Numbered from the stretch's first letter, positions 33,817 through 42,787 are shown. The stretch is DNA of 64,000 nt from Clostridia bacterium (GCA_017501245.1 JAFVXI010000013.1:333889-397888), one strand, 5' to 3'. The notes: a model not told the origin generated them from the sequence alone. A program made the numbers and translations.

Positions 33817-35289
33817 TTATTCCGCCTTTACAGAGCAGTCACACTCGGAGGGCGCCTCCTCGCAGGCGCAGGCGCCCTCGGCTTTCGATCCTTCGGCGTT
33901 TCTTGCCTCAAGATCCTTGACTATGGTGGCGTACATCTCCTCGTCGATCTTGAATTTCTTCATATATAATATAAAGCCGATGACGATGCATACGAGGGGA
34001 AGGATCATCATGGATATCTTCATCACCCAGATCGACCAGTCGGGGATGCCCGCAACTATCTCAGCCTCCCTGTCGGGGTAGAGGCCGATTTCGTTTGCGA
34101 TAAGGTTGAGGCCGGAGATAATGAGAGTGAAGGATACGACGCCCTTGCTGATAGCTCCGCCAAACTGGTTGATAAAGGGCTGGACGGCAAAGGATGCCGC
34201 CTCGTTTCTCTTTCCGAGCTTCCATTCGCCGTATTCAACCGCATCGGCGAGGAAGAGCAGCATCAGAAGCTGGATGAACGCCTGAGCGAAGAAGATTCCG
34301 AGACCTGCGATAACGATAAGAGGCATCCACTCAAAGGAGAGGAAGAAGATAACGTAGGAAACGGTTACGGCTATCATCGAGCCGGTGTAGAGCTGCTTTC
34401 TCGTAAATCTCTTTCTGAAGAGAGGGAAGAGCACGAGAGCCGTCAGCTGAGCGACCGCAAGCACCGCCGCAAACACCATATACATTCCCTCGTCGCCGAA
34501 GGCGTACTTGAAGTAATAGGTGCCGAAGCCGGTGGTGGTGCAGTAGCCGATCATAAAGAGCGCCATCGAAATGGCGGTCACGAGCAGCTGATCATTCTTG
34601 AAGAGCGCTCGGAAGAGGTCCTTGAGGGTGGTGCGCTCGGTGGTGACGAGCTGGGTGCGATCCTCCTTGACGCCGATGAGGGTGATGCTCTGGAAGATCC
34701 ACATTATTACGGCTACGACGATGGCAAAGACAAAATAAGCATCTCTCTCGCCAAGCCCAAGGCCGGCAAACATATCGGGCACCGAAAGGTAGATGAGAAC
34801 CATAGCAAACATACCGACGTTTGCGCAGATCCTCGCGAATGCTCCGACGCCCTCGCGCACCTTCTGGTCCTTGGAGATCGCAGGCATGAGCGACCAGTAT
34901 GCGATGTCGTTCAAGGAGAAGAAGATGGAGAAGAGGAGATAGGTTATGCCGAGCAGCACTATATGCCAGGTCTCGCTCATCTTAAAGTTGTGGAACATCA
35001 GAACGGTCAGAACTCCCGTCCCGATCATACCGATAAGGATCCAGGGCTTAAACTTGCCCCACCTCGTTTTCGTGTTGTCAACTATCGCACCGACAAAGGG
35101 GTCGATAACTGCGTCAAAGATGCCGAAGAGCGTCAGCATAACGCCGATGACGGCAAGTCCGCCGTCAGAAAACGTGACGACGTCGGTCAGATGGACGAGC
35201 AGATACATGCTTACGAGAGAGTAGAGCGCATCTCTGCCAAGCGTGCCAAGACCAAAGCAATATTTGTTTCTTCTTGCGTTTTTTTCCAT
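33817..35289 (-). CDS. GPH-family sugar:cation symporter
   Basis: A 490-residue symporter with twelve membrane segments and the family motifs LGTLGRDALYSLVSMYLL, FDAVIDPFVGAIVD and FLADAVEYGEWKLGKR. The ATG at 35287-35289 has AAAGGA six bases upstream; the ATG five codons earlier overlaps that RBS. The last 30 residues are hydrophilic with four Cys (CACEEAPSECDC), an unusual tail for this family. It lies between the alpha-galactosidase and beta-glucosidase genes and should import the oligosaccharide they degrade. Confidence 0.9.
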   Translation of the reverse strand: MEKNARRNKYCFGLGTLGRDALYSLVSMYLLVHLTDVVTFSDGGLAVIGVMLTLFGIFDAVIDPFVGAIVDNTKTRWGKFKPWILIGMIGTGVLTVLMFHNFKMSETWHIVLLGITYLLFSIFFSLNDIAYWSLMPAISKDQKVREGVGAFARICANVGMFAMVLIYLSVPDMFAGLGLGERDAYFVFAIVVAVIMWIFQSITLIGVKEDRTQLVTTERTTLKDLFRALFKNDQLLVTAISMALFMIGYCTTTGFGTYYFKYAFGDEGMYMVFAAVLAVAQLTALVLFPLFRKRFTRKQLYTGSMIAVTVSYVIFFLSFEWMPLIVIAGLGIFFAQAFIQLLMLLFLADAVEYGEWKLGKRNEAASFAVQPFINQFGGAISKGVVSFTLIISGLNLIANEIGLYPDREAEIVAGIPDWSIWVMKISMMILPLVCIVIGFILYMKKFKIDEEMYATIVKDLEARNAEGSKAEGACACEEAPSECDCSVKAE

Positions 35290-35310
35290 GGCTTTTCCTT
35301 TCATATGTAA

Positions 35311-37641
35311 TTAATTGTTTACTTCTTCGATGAGATATAGTGTGCTTCCCGCATCTCCCGTGATGCGGACGTCGGAGTTGTAGCCCGTTCCGCTATACTG
35401 CATAGCGAGCGGGATGCCCGCCCTCAGTGCCTCGCCCGACGCCTCGTATGCCTCGCACCCGTCGGTCAGCGAGAAGTGTCGGTTGATAAACCTTAGGATA
35501 AAGCCGTCCGGCTTCAGCCTTATCGGGCTGATATGGTTGATGAGGCCGCCGAAGCGCCCTATCTTAAGCCTCGACTTGACCGTCGTCATGCGGTATCTTT
35601 TGCCCGCCGCAGCTCCGTGTATGCGGAGGATATCACGCTCGGGGCTCGCCGAGTAGCCAAGGTTATAGACCGATGCGATGATCTCGCCCTCGCCGACCGC
35701 CTGCCAGCTCTCACGCTCGTCCTTCCTCGGGAAGTAGCGGATAAGTCTGCCAAACTGCAGCGTCCGCCTGTGCGCCTTGTAGAAGGCTATCTGCTCCTTC
35801 ACCTCGCGCCTCTCCTCGGGCGTCAGCTCGGAGGGGTCAAGCTCGTAGCCAAGCGGTGCAAACGCCGCAACGTTGAAGCGGGTGGAAAGCGGAGCCGACC
35901 TCAAGGTCTGCTGATTTGGCGTCATCGAAACGTGCGCCGACGTCGCCGACTGGGGGTAGAAGGTGTAGGCTCCTCTCTGGATCTCCATGCGCTCTCTTGC
36001 GTCGGTGTCGTCCGAGGTCCAGATCTGCGCTCCGAAGGAGAGCATACCCAGGTCAAAGCGGTTGCCGCCCGACGAGCAGGTCTCCAGAAGCACCTCGGGG
36101 TGCCTCTCGAGGAAGATCCGCCGGAGGACGTCGTAGATGCCGAGCGTATACCTGTGGTATAGCTCGCCCTGATTTTGCAGGCTGCGTGAAAATGCGTCGC
36201 TTATATGGCGGTTGTAGTCCCACTTGACGTATTCGATATTCGCTGAGTCAAGCACCGCCGACACCGACTCTACGATATAGTCCCTGACCTCTTTTCTCGT
36301 GAGATCAAGCACCAGCTGATTTCTTCCGTAGGAGGGCTCCCTGCCCGGCACGGTCAGCGCCCAGTCGGGGTGGGTGCGGTATAGGTCGCTGTCCTCGTTG
36401 ACGCATTCGGGCTCAAACCATAAGCCGAAGGACAGCCCCATTTTGTTTATCTTTTTAGCCAGCGATCTAAGCGACCCGCCGAGCTTTTTTTCATTAGGGC
36501 TCCAATCTCCGAGCCCCCTCGTGTCGTCGTTTCTCTGACCGAACCATCCGTCGTCGAGCACAAACATCTCGGCGCCTAGCGCTTTTGCCTGCCGCGCAAG
36601 GGCTAGGAGCTTGCGACGGTTAAAATTGAAGAAGGTCGCTTCCCAGTTGTTAAGCACGACGGGGCGCTCCTTAAGCCTGAACGCCTCGGGTATAACGTGG
36701 GAATTTACGAATGCGTGCATCCTATCGCTCATTCCGTTGATGCCCTCGTCGGAATAGCTCATAACTGCCTCGGGGGAGTCAAGGCTCTCGCCCTCCTTCA
36801 GCCTCCAGAGGAAGCAGTGGGGATTGATGCCCGACATAACTCTTGCCGTTTTATGGCTCGAGACCTCGACGGCGGAGTAGTGGTTGCCGCTGTAAATGAG
36901 GTTGAAGCCGATGACCTCGCCGTATAGCTCGGTCGCATCCTTTGCCTTCAGGAGGAATGCGGGGTTATGCCTGTTTGAGGAGTCGCCGCTCGTCGAGTCG
37001 TTGACGTGTATGCCGGGCGAGAGCGGACGGGAGGAGAGATGCATCTCCTTTATCCAGCCGCCGTCGAGCGTCATCATATCGTAGTCGGAGGAGTGGATAT
37101 CCATCATAAAGCTCATCAGCCGCCTCACGTAGATCTGACCCTCGCCAAGGTTCTTAAGCTCTGCGCTCCTCGTGATGACGTCGCAGTCATAGAACACCGA
37201 ATAAGACAGAACCAGCTTGATATCTCTATACTTTTTGTCAACTAAGGTTAGCAAAAGCGTGCTATCGGCAGCGTCAGCAACGGGTAGACCCGAGGCGGAC
37301 GTGCGGCTGCCGCTGATCATCTCGTGGCTCTCGTAAACAAAGTCGCAGACGAAGCTTCCGTCGGGCATTATCAGCTCTATCGGGCTGTGGCGGAAGTCGC
37401 CCTTGCCGACGCCTGAGTATTCGAGGGGAAGCGTGTCGAGCGAGTAGACGGGGTCGGAGCCGTCGTAGGCGACGGTCGTGCCAAGCATTATCGTGTTCTT
37501 TAAGGCTAGCGCATCGGCGTCAGCCTCGGGCAGCCTCTTTCCGTAGTAGATATGCTCGGGATGCCCCTTGGGCGTTATGCGGAATATATACGAGGTCGCC
37601 CTCGTGTCAAGCTTGAAGGTAAGCTCTCTTTCGCTTATCAT
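35311..37641 (-). CDS. alpha-galactosidase, glycoside hydrolase family 36
   Basis: A 776-residue GH36 enzyme that removes terminal alpha-galactose from raffinose, stachyose or melibiose. It has a large N-terminal beta-sandwich, then the (beta/alpha)8 barrel starting VVLNNWEATFFNFN. FVLDDGWFG is at 360-368. The nucleophile is Asp475 (YVKWDYNRH) and the acid/base is probably Asp545 (WTSDDTDAR). No signal peptide, so cytoplasmic. It sits 9 bp after the GH13 gene, with GAGGAGG inside the end of that gene as RBS. Confidence 0.95.
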   Translation of the reverse strand: MISERELTFKLDTRATSYIFRITPKGHPEHIYYGKRLPEADADALALKNTIMLGTTVAYDGSDPVYSLDTLPLEYSGVGKGDFRHSPIELIMPDGSFVCDFVYESHEMISGSRTSASGLPVADAADSTLLLTLVDKKYRDIKLVLSYSVFYDCDVITRSAELKNLGEGQIYVRRLMSFMMDIHSSDYDMMTLDGGWIKEMHLSSRPLSPGIHVNDSTSGDSSNRHNPAFLLKAKDATELYGEVIGFNLIYSGNHYSAVEVSSHKTARVMSGINPHCFLWRLKEGESLDSPEAVMSYSDEGINGMSDRMHAFVNSHVIPEAFRLKERPVVLNNWEATFFNFNRRKLLALARQAKALGAEMFVLDDGWFGQRNDDTRGLGDWSPNEKKLGGSLRSLAKKINKMGLSFGLWFEPECVNEDSDLYRTHPDWALTVPGREPSYGRNQLVLDLTRKEVRDYIVESVSAVLDSANIEYVKWDYNRHISDAFSRSLQNQGELYHRYTLGIYDVLRRIFLERHPEVLLETCSSGGNRFDLGMLSFGAQIWTSDDTDARERMEIQRGAYTFYPQSATSAHVSMTPNQQTLRSAPLSTRFNVAAFAPLGYELDPSELTPEERREVKEQIAFYKAHRRTLQFGRLIRYFPRKDERESWQAVGEGEIIASVYNLGYSASPERDILRIHGAAAGKRYRMTTVKSRLKIGRFGGLINHISPIRLKPDGFILRFINRHFSLTDGCEAYEASGEALRAGIPLAMQYSGTGYNSDVRITGDAGSTLYLIEEVNN

Positions 37642-37650
37642 AAAAAAGCT

Positions 37651-39279
37651 TTACGCCTCCTCTCGTATGAGTTCAAATTCAAAGGGTAGAAGTGCGTCGC
37701 CGTGGGTGTCGTAGTTCGAGGCTATGACCTCGCCCTCCACCTTTAGCGCTCTCGGAAGCTTAGCCTCCTTGGCGGTCATATTGAAGATAGCCACCAGGCT
37801 TTCGCCCTCGCATCTGCGCCTGTATGCGTAGATCCTTCCGCCCTCGTAAAGCGGCTCGAAGCCGCCCTCCTTCAGCGCATCGCTCGTCTTTCTTAAGGCT
37901 ATCATCCTCTTCCAGAAGGCGAGGACGCCGTCCGCCTTTCTTTCCTCGGTCTTAACGTTTACCGTCTTGTGGTTGCCGTTGACCTTGAGCCAGGGCGTGC
38001 CTTCGGTAAAGCCCGCATGCTCTCCGTCCGTCCACTGCATCGGCGTTCTTGCATTGTCCCTCGAGGTCAGGCGGATCATCCTCCAGCGCAGCCTCTTAGG
38101 CAGGTGGAGGGAGCTTAGGAGGTTATAGATATTATGGCTCTCAATGTCCATAACGTCGCTCATATCCTCATAGTCGAAGTTCGTCATTCCGATCTCCTGC
38201 CCCTCGAAAATGAAGGGAGTACCCCTCAGGGTCATAACGAGGCCTGCCATCATCTTCGACGCCTCCTCGCGATAGCCCCGAGCGCCCACAAGGCGGCTGA
38301 TAAACCTCGGCTGATCGTGGTTTTCAAAATAAACAGCGTTCCAGTCAAGCCCCGTCTGCCACTTGCTTATCGTCCTCATCAGCTTCTTGGGCTTTAGCTT
38401 CGTACGGAACCACTTGACGATGACCTGGTCGACCTCCATATGCTCGAAGGAGAACGCCATATCAAGCTCGCCCCTGTCTACGTCGGTCAGCTTCCTTGCC
38501 TGGTCGATATCCACGAACACCGTCTCACCGACAGCCCACGCCTTATACGGCTCGAGGCAGGCAGAGCGCAGCTTGGCAAGTATCTCGTGGCAACCGTCCG
38601 TAGAGAGGTAATGCTCGCTGCCCGTCAGGATCAGCTTCTTCTTGCCGTCCTCGTAGGAGTTCTTGTATATGATGTTGATGACGTCGCAGCGAAAGCCCGC
38701 AACGCCCTTCTCGAGCCAGAAGTGCATTATGTCCTCTATCTCGGCGAGCACGTCGGGGTTATGCCAGTTGAGGTCGGGCTGCTTTTTTGAAAAGAGATGG
38801 AGATAATATTCGTTCTCGCTATCTCCAAACTTCGTCCAAGGGCACTCGGCAAAGAAGTTGCCCCAGTTGTTCGGCAGCTTGCCGCCCTTGCCCTCTTTTA
38901 TGATGTAGTAATTGCGATATTTTTCCTCACCCGCCAAAGCACGGCGGAACCACTCGTGCTCGTCTGAGGTGTGGTTGATGACGAGGTCCATGACTATGTC
39001 GATGCCCCTCGCGCGTGCCTCGGCGATCAGACGGTCAAAGTCCTCCATAGTGCCGAAGTGGGGCTGTATAGCCTTATAGTCCGAGATGTCGTAGCCGTTG
39101 TCGTCGTCGGGGCTGGCGTAAACGGGCGAGAGCCATATCGTGTTGACTCCCAGCGAAGCTATATAGTCAAGCCTTGAGATTATGCCGGGTATATCTCCTA
39201 TGCCGTCGCCGTCCGAATCCATATATGAACGGGGGTAGATCTGATAAACAACGGTGTCGCTCTTAACGTTTCTTGCCAT
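37651..39279 (-). CDS. GH13 alpha-glucosidase / oligo-1,6-glucosidase
   Basis: A 542-residue GH13 enzyme of the oligo-1,6-glucosidase group. It starts VVYQIYPRSYMDSDGDGIGD and has the conserved regions DLVINHTSDEH (98-108), GFRCDVIN with nucleophile Asp199, VGE with acid/base Glu252, and ENHDQPR with Asp322. The Cys at 198 replaces the usual Met or Leu. ATG 39277-39279 was chosen because the family N-terminus starts there. It is the first gene of the operon with the alpha-galactosidase, symporter and beta-glucosidase, pointing to stepwise degradation of sucrose- or raffinose-type sugars. Sucrose or trehalose-6-phosphate specificity cannot be excluded. Confidence 0.92.
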   Translation of the reverse strand: MARNVKSDTVVYQIYPRSYMDSDGDGIGDIPGIISRLDYIASLGVNTIWLSPVYASPDDDNGYDISDYKAIQPHFGTMEDFDRLIAEARARGIDIVMDLVINHTSDEHEWFRRALAGEEKYRNYYIIKEGKGGKLPNNWGNFFAECPWTKFGDSENEYYLHLFSKKQPDLNWHNPDVLAEIEDIMHFWLEKGVAGFRCDVINIIYKNSYEDGKKKLILTGSEHYLSTDGCHEILAKLRSACLEPYKAWAVGETVFVDIDQARKLTDVDRGELDMAFSFEHMEVDQVIVKWFRTKLKPKKLMRTISKWQTGLDWNAVYFENHDQPRFISRLVGARGYREEASKMMAGLVMTLRGTPFIFEGQEIGMTNFDYEDMSDVMDIESHNIYNLLSSLHLPKRLRWRMIRLTSRDNARTPMQWTDGEHAGFTEGTPWLKVNGNHKTVNVKTEERKADGVLAFWKRMIALRKTSDALKEGGFEPLYEGGRIYAYRRRCEGESLVAIFNMTAKEAKLPRALKVEGEVIASNYDTHGDALLPFEFELIREEA

Positions 39280-39663
39280 TTTATCTGCCTTTCTTTTTTG
39301 TTTTTGGGCTTCAATATCCCTCGCCTCCATACTCCGTCGGAGCTTTCCGCATGGCTGTCTTGCTCTTGCTCCTCTGCGGAGCTTTTTATGCCTTACATAA
39401 CGCAGCCATCGCTACGCAGGGGGAGGCTCATTTTGCCTTATGGCGGTCGGTCGCCGGGATGGCGTGCAGGGCGGCAAATGAAGCGCTGCCCCGATCGCCC
39501 ATCTATCCATTTTAATTATAGATGACCCCTCGCCTAAAATCAATACGCAAAAGCTGTAAAAGGCGGAACGCCATAGTCAAAATGCATATATTTGTTAGAG
39601 ATTTTGTGGCATAACGCATCCCGAGGTCTAATAATCGCCCCACGACGAGTGGCAGAGTAAGCA
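39280..39663. other. long leader region upstream of the GH13 operon
   Basis: Between the operon promoter (39515-39543, minus) and the GH13 start there are about 230 bases of untranslated leader. It contains short GC-rich inverted repeats (CTCCGTCGGAG near 39340, GCTCC...GGAGC near 39369-39384), but I do not recognise a known riboswitch or T-box. The remaining 120 bp hold nothing evident. Confidence 0.5.
39515..39543 (-). promoter_or_regulatory. promoter of the GH13-GH36-symporter-GH1 operon
   Basis: On the minus strand, TTGATT, 17-bp spacer, TATAAT. Confidence 0.75.
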
Positions 39664-39698
39664 AAAAAATAAGAGGGCGCCCTAAAACAGGCACCCTC
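39664..39698 (-). terminator. terminator of the YgjV-like gene
   Basis: On the minus strand, GAGGGTGCC/GGCGCCCTC stem with one mismatch and a 9-base loop, then TTATTTTTTT. Confidence 0.82.
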
Positions 39699-39720
39699 AT
39701 AAGGCCGGTATATCGTATCT

Positions 39721-40311
39721 TCAGCTGCCGTCGGAGGCAGAGCTCTCGCTGCGCTTACCCTTGCCGCCGAAGCGGAGGAGTGCGAGGATTATCGAGACGG
39801 CGTTGACTATCTCGGCGATCATAGCTCCGATGGCCATGTTGACGACGTTGTAGGTGAGCCACATCGGCGAGTTGATAAGCCCGATGATGCGGATGGTCTT
39901 GGGGTCGTCCGAGCGGAAGCTTACGGTTATCAGCGTCATTGCGACAACGGGCAACAGCTCAAGGACAAGGTTTACGGGCGTCGGCTCCTTGCCAAAGACG
40001 GTAAAGGTGAGGATATACGCCGCAACGTATGCACCCGCAAAGCCGAAGATCCAGCCGATATGCTTGGCGTTTACCTTCTTATCGTTGATAAAGATGATAG
40101 ACCTTATCATGCCCACGACGTTCAATGCGCCGCCGACCGTCGCCCCCAGCATAAAGTAATTTATCGAAAAAAGCCCCGTGCTGACGAGCTGAAAGGCTAT
40201 GATAGCAAGCCTCGACCGCTGCTGAAAGGATAATATGTTCATCACCATGGCGCAAATGCCGATAAGCTGCGCCACAAGCTCAAAGCTGTCTATATTCTCA
40301 AAAACCCCCAT
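39721..40311 (-). CDS. YgjV family inner membrane protein
   Basis: A 196-residue protein with about six membrane segments in three pairs. The layout (ELVAQLIGICAMVMNILSFQQ, NYFMLGATVGGALNVVGMIR, INSPMWLTYNVVN) fits the YgjV/Imp-YgjV family, whose function is unknown. I start at the ATG 40309-40311 because GAGAGGAG lies about five bases upstream; a TTG five codons earlier lies within that RBS. It stands alone between two terminated units. Confidence 0.82.
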   Translation of the reverse strand: MGVFENIDSFELVAQLIGICAMVMNILSFQQRSRLAIIAFQLVSTGLFSINYFMLGATVGGALNVVGMIRSIIFINDKKVNAKHIGWIFGFAGAYVAAYILTFTVFGKEPTPVNLVLELLPVVAMTLITVSFRSDDPKTIRIIGLINSPMWLTYNVVNMAIGAMIAEIVNAVSIILALLRFGGKGKRSESSASDGS

Positions 40312-40384
40312 CACGGCTCCTCTCAATCATTTTTCATCTTAGTATACCACGCCGCCGGAAAAATATCAAGTGCGTCGGATATGT

Positions 40385-40490
40385 CAAGCAGAGCTTGCGC
40401 CTCGGCGGGTATGCGAACCCAACGTCGCACCGATGGCACGACACTGAGTGCGAAGCCGCAGTTCCGCAGCCATAGAATAGAAAAAACGGC
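40385..40490. repeat. 106-bp direct repeat, copy 1
   Basis: Identical at 104 of 106 positions to the segment 202 bp downstream. On the minus strand it can form an 8-bp hairpin GTCGTGCC-ATC-GGTGCGAC, a T-arm-like GGGT-TCGCAT-ACCC hairpin and CAAGC-AGA-GCTTG. Open frames here are repeat translations without RBS. Confidence 0.95.
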
Positions 40491-40586
40491 CACGAGGGTC
40501 GTTAAGAGCAGTCGCCTGTGGCGATCCTGCGCGGCGTTGCCGCTTGGACGGAACAAGGATCGTATATTCCTCGCCTCGGCTTTTCC

Positions 40587-40692
40587 CAAGCAGAGCTTGC
40601 GCCTCGGCGGGAATGCGAACCCAACGTCGCGCCGATGGCACGACACTGAGTGCGAAGCCGCAGTTCCGCAGCCATAGAATAGAAAAAACGGC
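40587..40692. repeat. 106-bp direct repeat, copy 2
   Basis: Second copy, with single-base differences only in the GCGGG(T/A)ATG and GTCGC(A/G)CCG segments. Its outer end runs into the terminator hairpin of the tRNA-Gln gene, so on the minus strand both copies lie directly behind the tRNA. Confidence 0.95.
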
Positions 40693-40716
40693 ATCCCGTA
40701 TGGGACGCCGTTTTTC
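40683..40716 (-). terminator. terminator of tRNA-Gln
   Basis: On the minus strand, an AAAACGG...CCGTTTT stem closing over GTCCC-ATA-CGGGA with one mismatch, then TTTTTTC, beginning three bases after the CCA end. Confidence 0.88.
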
Positions 40717-40718
40717 TA

Positions 40719-40792
40719 TGGCAGCGGAACTAGGATTCGAACCCAGACATACAGAGTCAGAGTCTGCTGTGCTACCTTTACACAATTCCGCT
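40719..40792 (-). tRNA. tRNA-Gln (anticodon CTG)
   Basis: Cloverleaf read on the minus strand: acceptor AGCGGAA/TTCCGCT, D arm GTGT/GCAC, anticodon stem GCAGA/TCTGT with loop CTCTGAC (anticodon CTG, reads CAG), T arm CTGGG/CCTAG with TTCGAAT loop, discriminator G and an encoded CCA at 40719-40721. It is followed at once by a terminator. Gln with CTG is a secondary isoacceptor; the TTG isoacceptor must be elsewhere. Confidence 0.96.
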
Positions 40793-40949
40793 ATTGCACT
40801 ACGCTTTCGGTGCGGACTATATTTTAGCACAAGGCTTTCGTTTTGTCAAGGGGGTTTTTCTATTTTCTCTAAAAAAGCTTATTTAATGCATGTATCCTTG
40901 ACTTGGTTATCACACCGACCGAAAAATTAGCTCCTCTTTTCTATACTCC

Positions 40950-40978
40950 TTGATTTGTTCGCCCGTGTGTGTTATAAT
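40950..40978 (+). promoter_or_regulatory. promoter of the methyltransferase gene
   Basis: TTGATT, 17-bp spacer, TATAAT, leaving a leader of about 160 bases that contains the 31-bp duplication. Confidence 0.78.
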
Positions 40979-41056
40979 CAAAACGAAATTGTCAGGGCGT
41001 GAGTGAACGAAACGCAGATCACAGCCGTAGTTCCTCTGAAAAAAAACGGAAAGAAG

Positions 41057-41123
41057 ATCTTCGCCGTATACCCCTGCGAAAGCGAAACACATATCTTCGC
41101 CGGATACCCCTGCGAAAGCGAAA
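41057..41123. repeat. 31-bp segment duplicated at a 36-bp period
   Basis: 41057-41087 and 41093-41123 differ only at one position (CCGTATACC versus CCGGATACC). The repeat is in the 5' leader of the methyltransferase gene and contains TTCGCCG and GCGAAAGCGAAA, which can pair. Confidence 0.85.
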
Positions 41124-41144
41124 GGAAAGGGCGGTGCCACAAGG

Positions 41145-41930
41145 ATGAACGGTGTAAACAAAACGCTATATATACCCCTATACGGCAAGGCCTACGTAAG
41201 TCGGCGAGGCCTCTTTCTCACCGATAAAAAGGCGGAGGAGATCTGGGAGACTGAGGGGTTTGAGCTCCGAGGCAGATCTAGGTCTAAGTGGCTCGCCTTT
41301 TATATGGGCATACGCTCCGCCGTTTTTGACGGGTGGCTTAAGGCGAAGCTTGGCGAGCTTCGTGACGCCGTTGTGATCCATATCGGCTGCGGTATGGATG
41401 CGAGGGCGCAGAGAGTTGCCCTAGAGGGGCGAAGATGGTATGACGTGGATTTCCCCGAGGTGATAGAGGAGCGCCGCCGATACTATGCCGAAACGGCAGA
41501 CTACACGATGCTTGAGGGCGATGCGAGAGATCCCTCCTGGCTCTCATATATTAAGGAAAACGGCTCAGCCATCGTCCTGATGGAGGGCGTCAGTATGTAT
41601 CTCACCACTCCCGAGATGCGCCGCCTCACCGACAGCCTGTGCGCTCATTTTGACAGCGTGGCTCTCCTCGTGGACTGCTATTCCACCTTTGCCGCAAGGA
41701 TGTCTAAACGCAGAAATCCCGTAAACGACGTCGGTGTGACCGAGGTCCACGGCATAGACTCCCCCGACGCCTACGTCGGCGAAAGGCTCGCCTTTGTCAG
41801 CGAGCATAATATGACTCCGAGAGAGTACGTAAACGAGCTTTGCGGCATCGAGAGGCTGATCTTCTCGTGGCTTTATGCAGGCGGCATCTCAAAAAGGCTC
41901 TATCGCCTCTACGAATATAAAAAAGCCTGA
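41145..41930 (+). CDS. class I SAM-dependent methyltransferase, LCM (leucine carboxyl methyltransferase) family
   Basis: A 261-residue methyltransferase. VVIHIGCGMDARAQR (77-90) is the SAM-binding motif typical of the LCM/PPM1-like family, and WYDVDFPEVIEERRR follows as in that family (DLPEVI in homologues). Bacterial members methylate small-molecule carboxylates or polyketide-type substrates. The ATG at 41145 has only a close-set AAGG; a better AAAGGAAAGGG lies 13 bases upstream. It is 50 bp before the SGNH esterase gene, so co-transcription is possible. Confidence 0.82.
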   Translation: MNGVNKTLYIPLYGKAYVSRRGLFLTDKKAEEIWETEGFELRGRSRSKWLAFYMGIRSAVFDGWLKAKLGELRDAVVIHIGCGMDARAQRVALEGRRWYDVDFPEVIEERRRYYAETADYTMLEGDARDPSWLSYIKENGSAIVLMEGVSMYLTTPEMRRLTDSLCAHFDSVALLVDCYSTFAARMSKRRNPVNDVGVTEVHGIDSPDAYVGERLAFVSEHNMTPREYVNELCGIERLIFSWLYAGGISKRLYRLYEYKKA

Positions 41931-41979
41931 GGCAAGGCATTCTTTAAAGCAATAAAAAAAGAAAAGAGGAAAAGTTTAA

Positions 41980-42732
41980 ATGATACATTCGATCCTGATC
42001 ATCGGTCAGTCAAATATGGGCGGCAGAGGCTTCGTCTCCGAGGTCGAGCCTATCGTAAACAAGAACATCCTCGTTGCGAGAAACGGCAGATGGCGCCCGA
42101 TGTACGTGCCCGTAAACCCCGACAGAGTCACCTCGGGTATAAACCTCTCCGAGAGCTTCGCCGATCTCTATGCCAAGGACAAGGGCGTTGACGTCGGCAT
42201 CATCCCCTGCGCCGACGGCGGAACAAGCCTCGATCAGTGGGCTGTCGGAAGCCTGCTCTTCGACCACGCCTGCTATATGGCAAAGCTCGCACAGCGCACC
42301 TCGACGATCGCCGCCGTGCTTTGGCATCAGGGCGAGTCCGACTGCGGAGAGGCGAATTATCCCCTCTATGAGGAAAAGCTCACAAAGATCATCGAGGGCT
42401 TCAGAAGGAGGCTCGACCTTTACGACGTGCCCTTCCTCGTCGGAGGCCTCGGCGATTTCCTTAACGATTTCCCGGGCTCCCCCGTCTTTAAAAACTACGT
42501 CTACGTAAACGAGGCGCTCAAGAGCCTCGCAGCAAAGGACGAGCGCATCGGCTTCGTCAGCGCTGAGGGCCTCGGCGGCAACCCCGACAATATGCACTTC
42601 TCGGCAAAGGCACTGCGTGAGTTCGGCGTGAGATACTATAACGAATTCTTAAAGCTTGAGGACAAGGACAAGGTCTTCCTCGAGAAGCCCAGCGCAGACC
42701 TCGCTATCGTAAACGAGCTTGAGTCGCTGTAA
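41980..42732 (+). CDS. SGNH/SASA-type carbohydrate acetylesterase
   Basis: A 250-residue intracellular esterase of the sialate O-acetylesterase/acetylxylan esterase (CE6-like) family. Nucleophile Ser11 is in IIGQSNMGGRG, WHQGESD is at 115-121, and the catalytic Asp203 and His206 are in DNMHFS. There is no signal peptide, so it acts in the cytoplasm on imported acetylated sugars, in contrast to the exported esterase at 9591. A GAGGAAAAG RBS precedes the ATG. Confidence 0.87.
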   Translation: MIHSILIIGQSNMGGRGFVSEVEPIVNKNILVARNGRWRPMYVPVNPDRVTSGINLSESFADLYAKDKGVDVGIIPCADGGTSLDQWAVGSLLFDHACYMAKLAQRTSTIAAVLWHQGESDCGEANYPLYEEKLTKIIEGFRRRLDLYDVPFLVGGLGDFLNDFPGSPVFKNYVYVNEALKSLAAKDERIGFVSAEGLGGNPDNMHFSAKALREFGVRYYNEFLKLEDKDKVFLEKPSADLAIVNELESL

Positions 42733-42787
42733 TTAATTCACGTCCCAGTGAGGCGTAACAAAGCCGCTTTGGCGGTGCGCCGACAAT

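Noticed and set aside
40323..40830. Overlapping frames across the duplicated 106-bp elements and the tRNA
   Set aside because: They translate the repeats and the tRNA gene and have no RBS.
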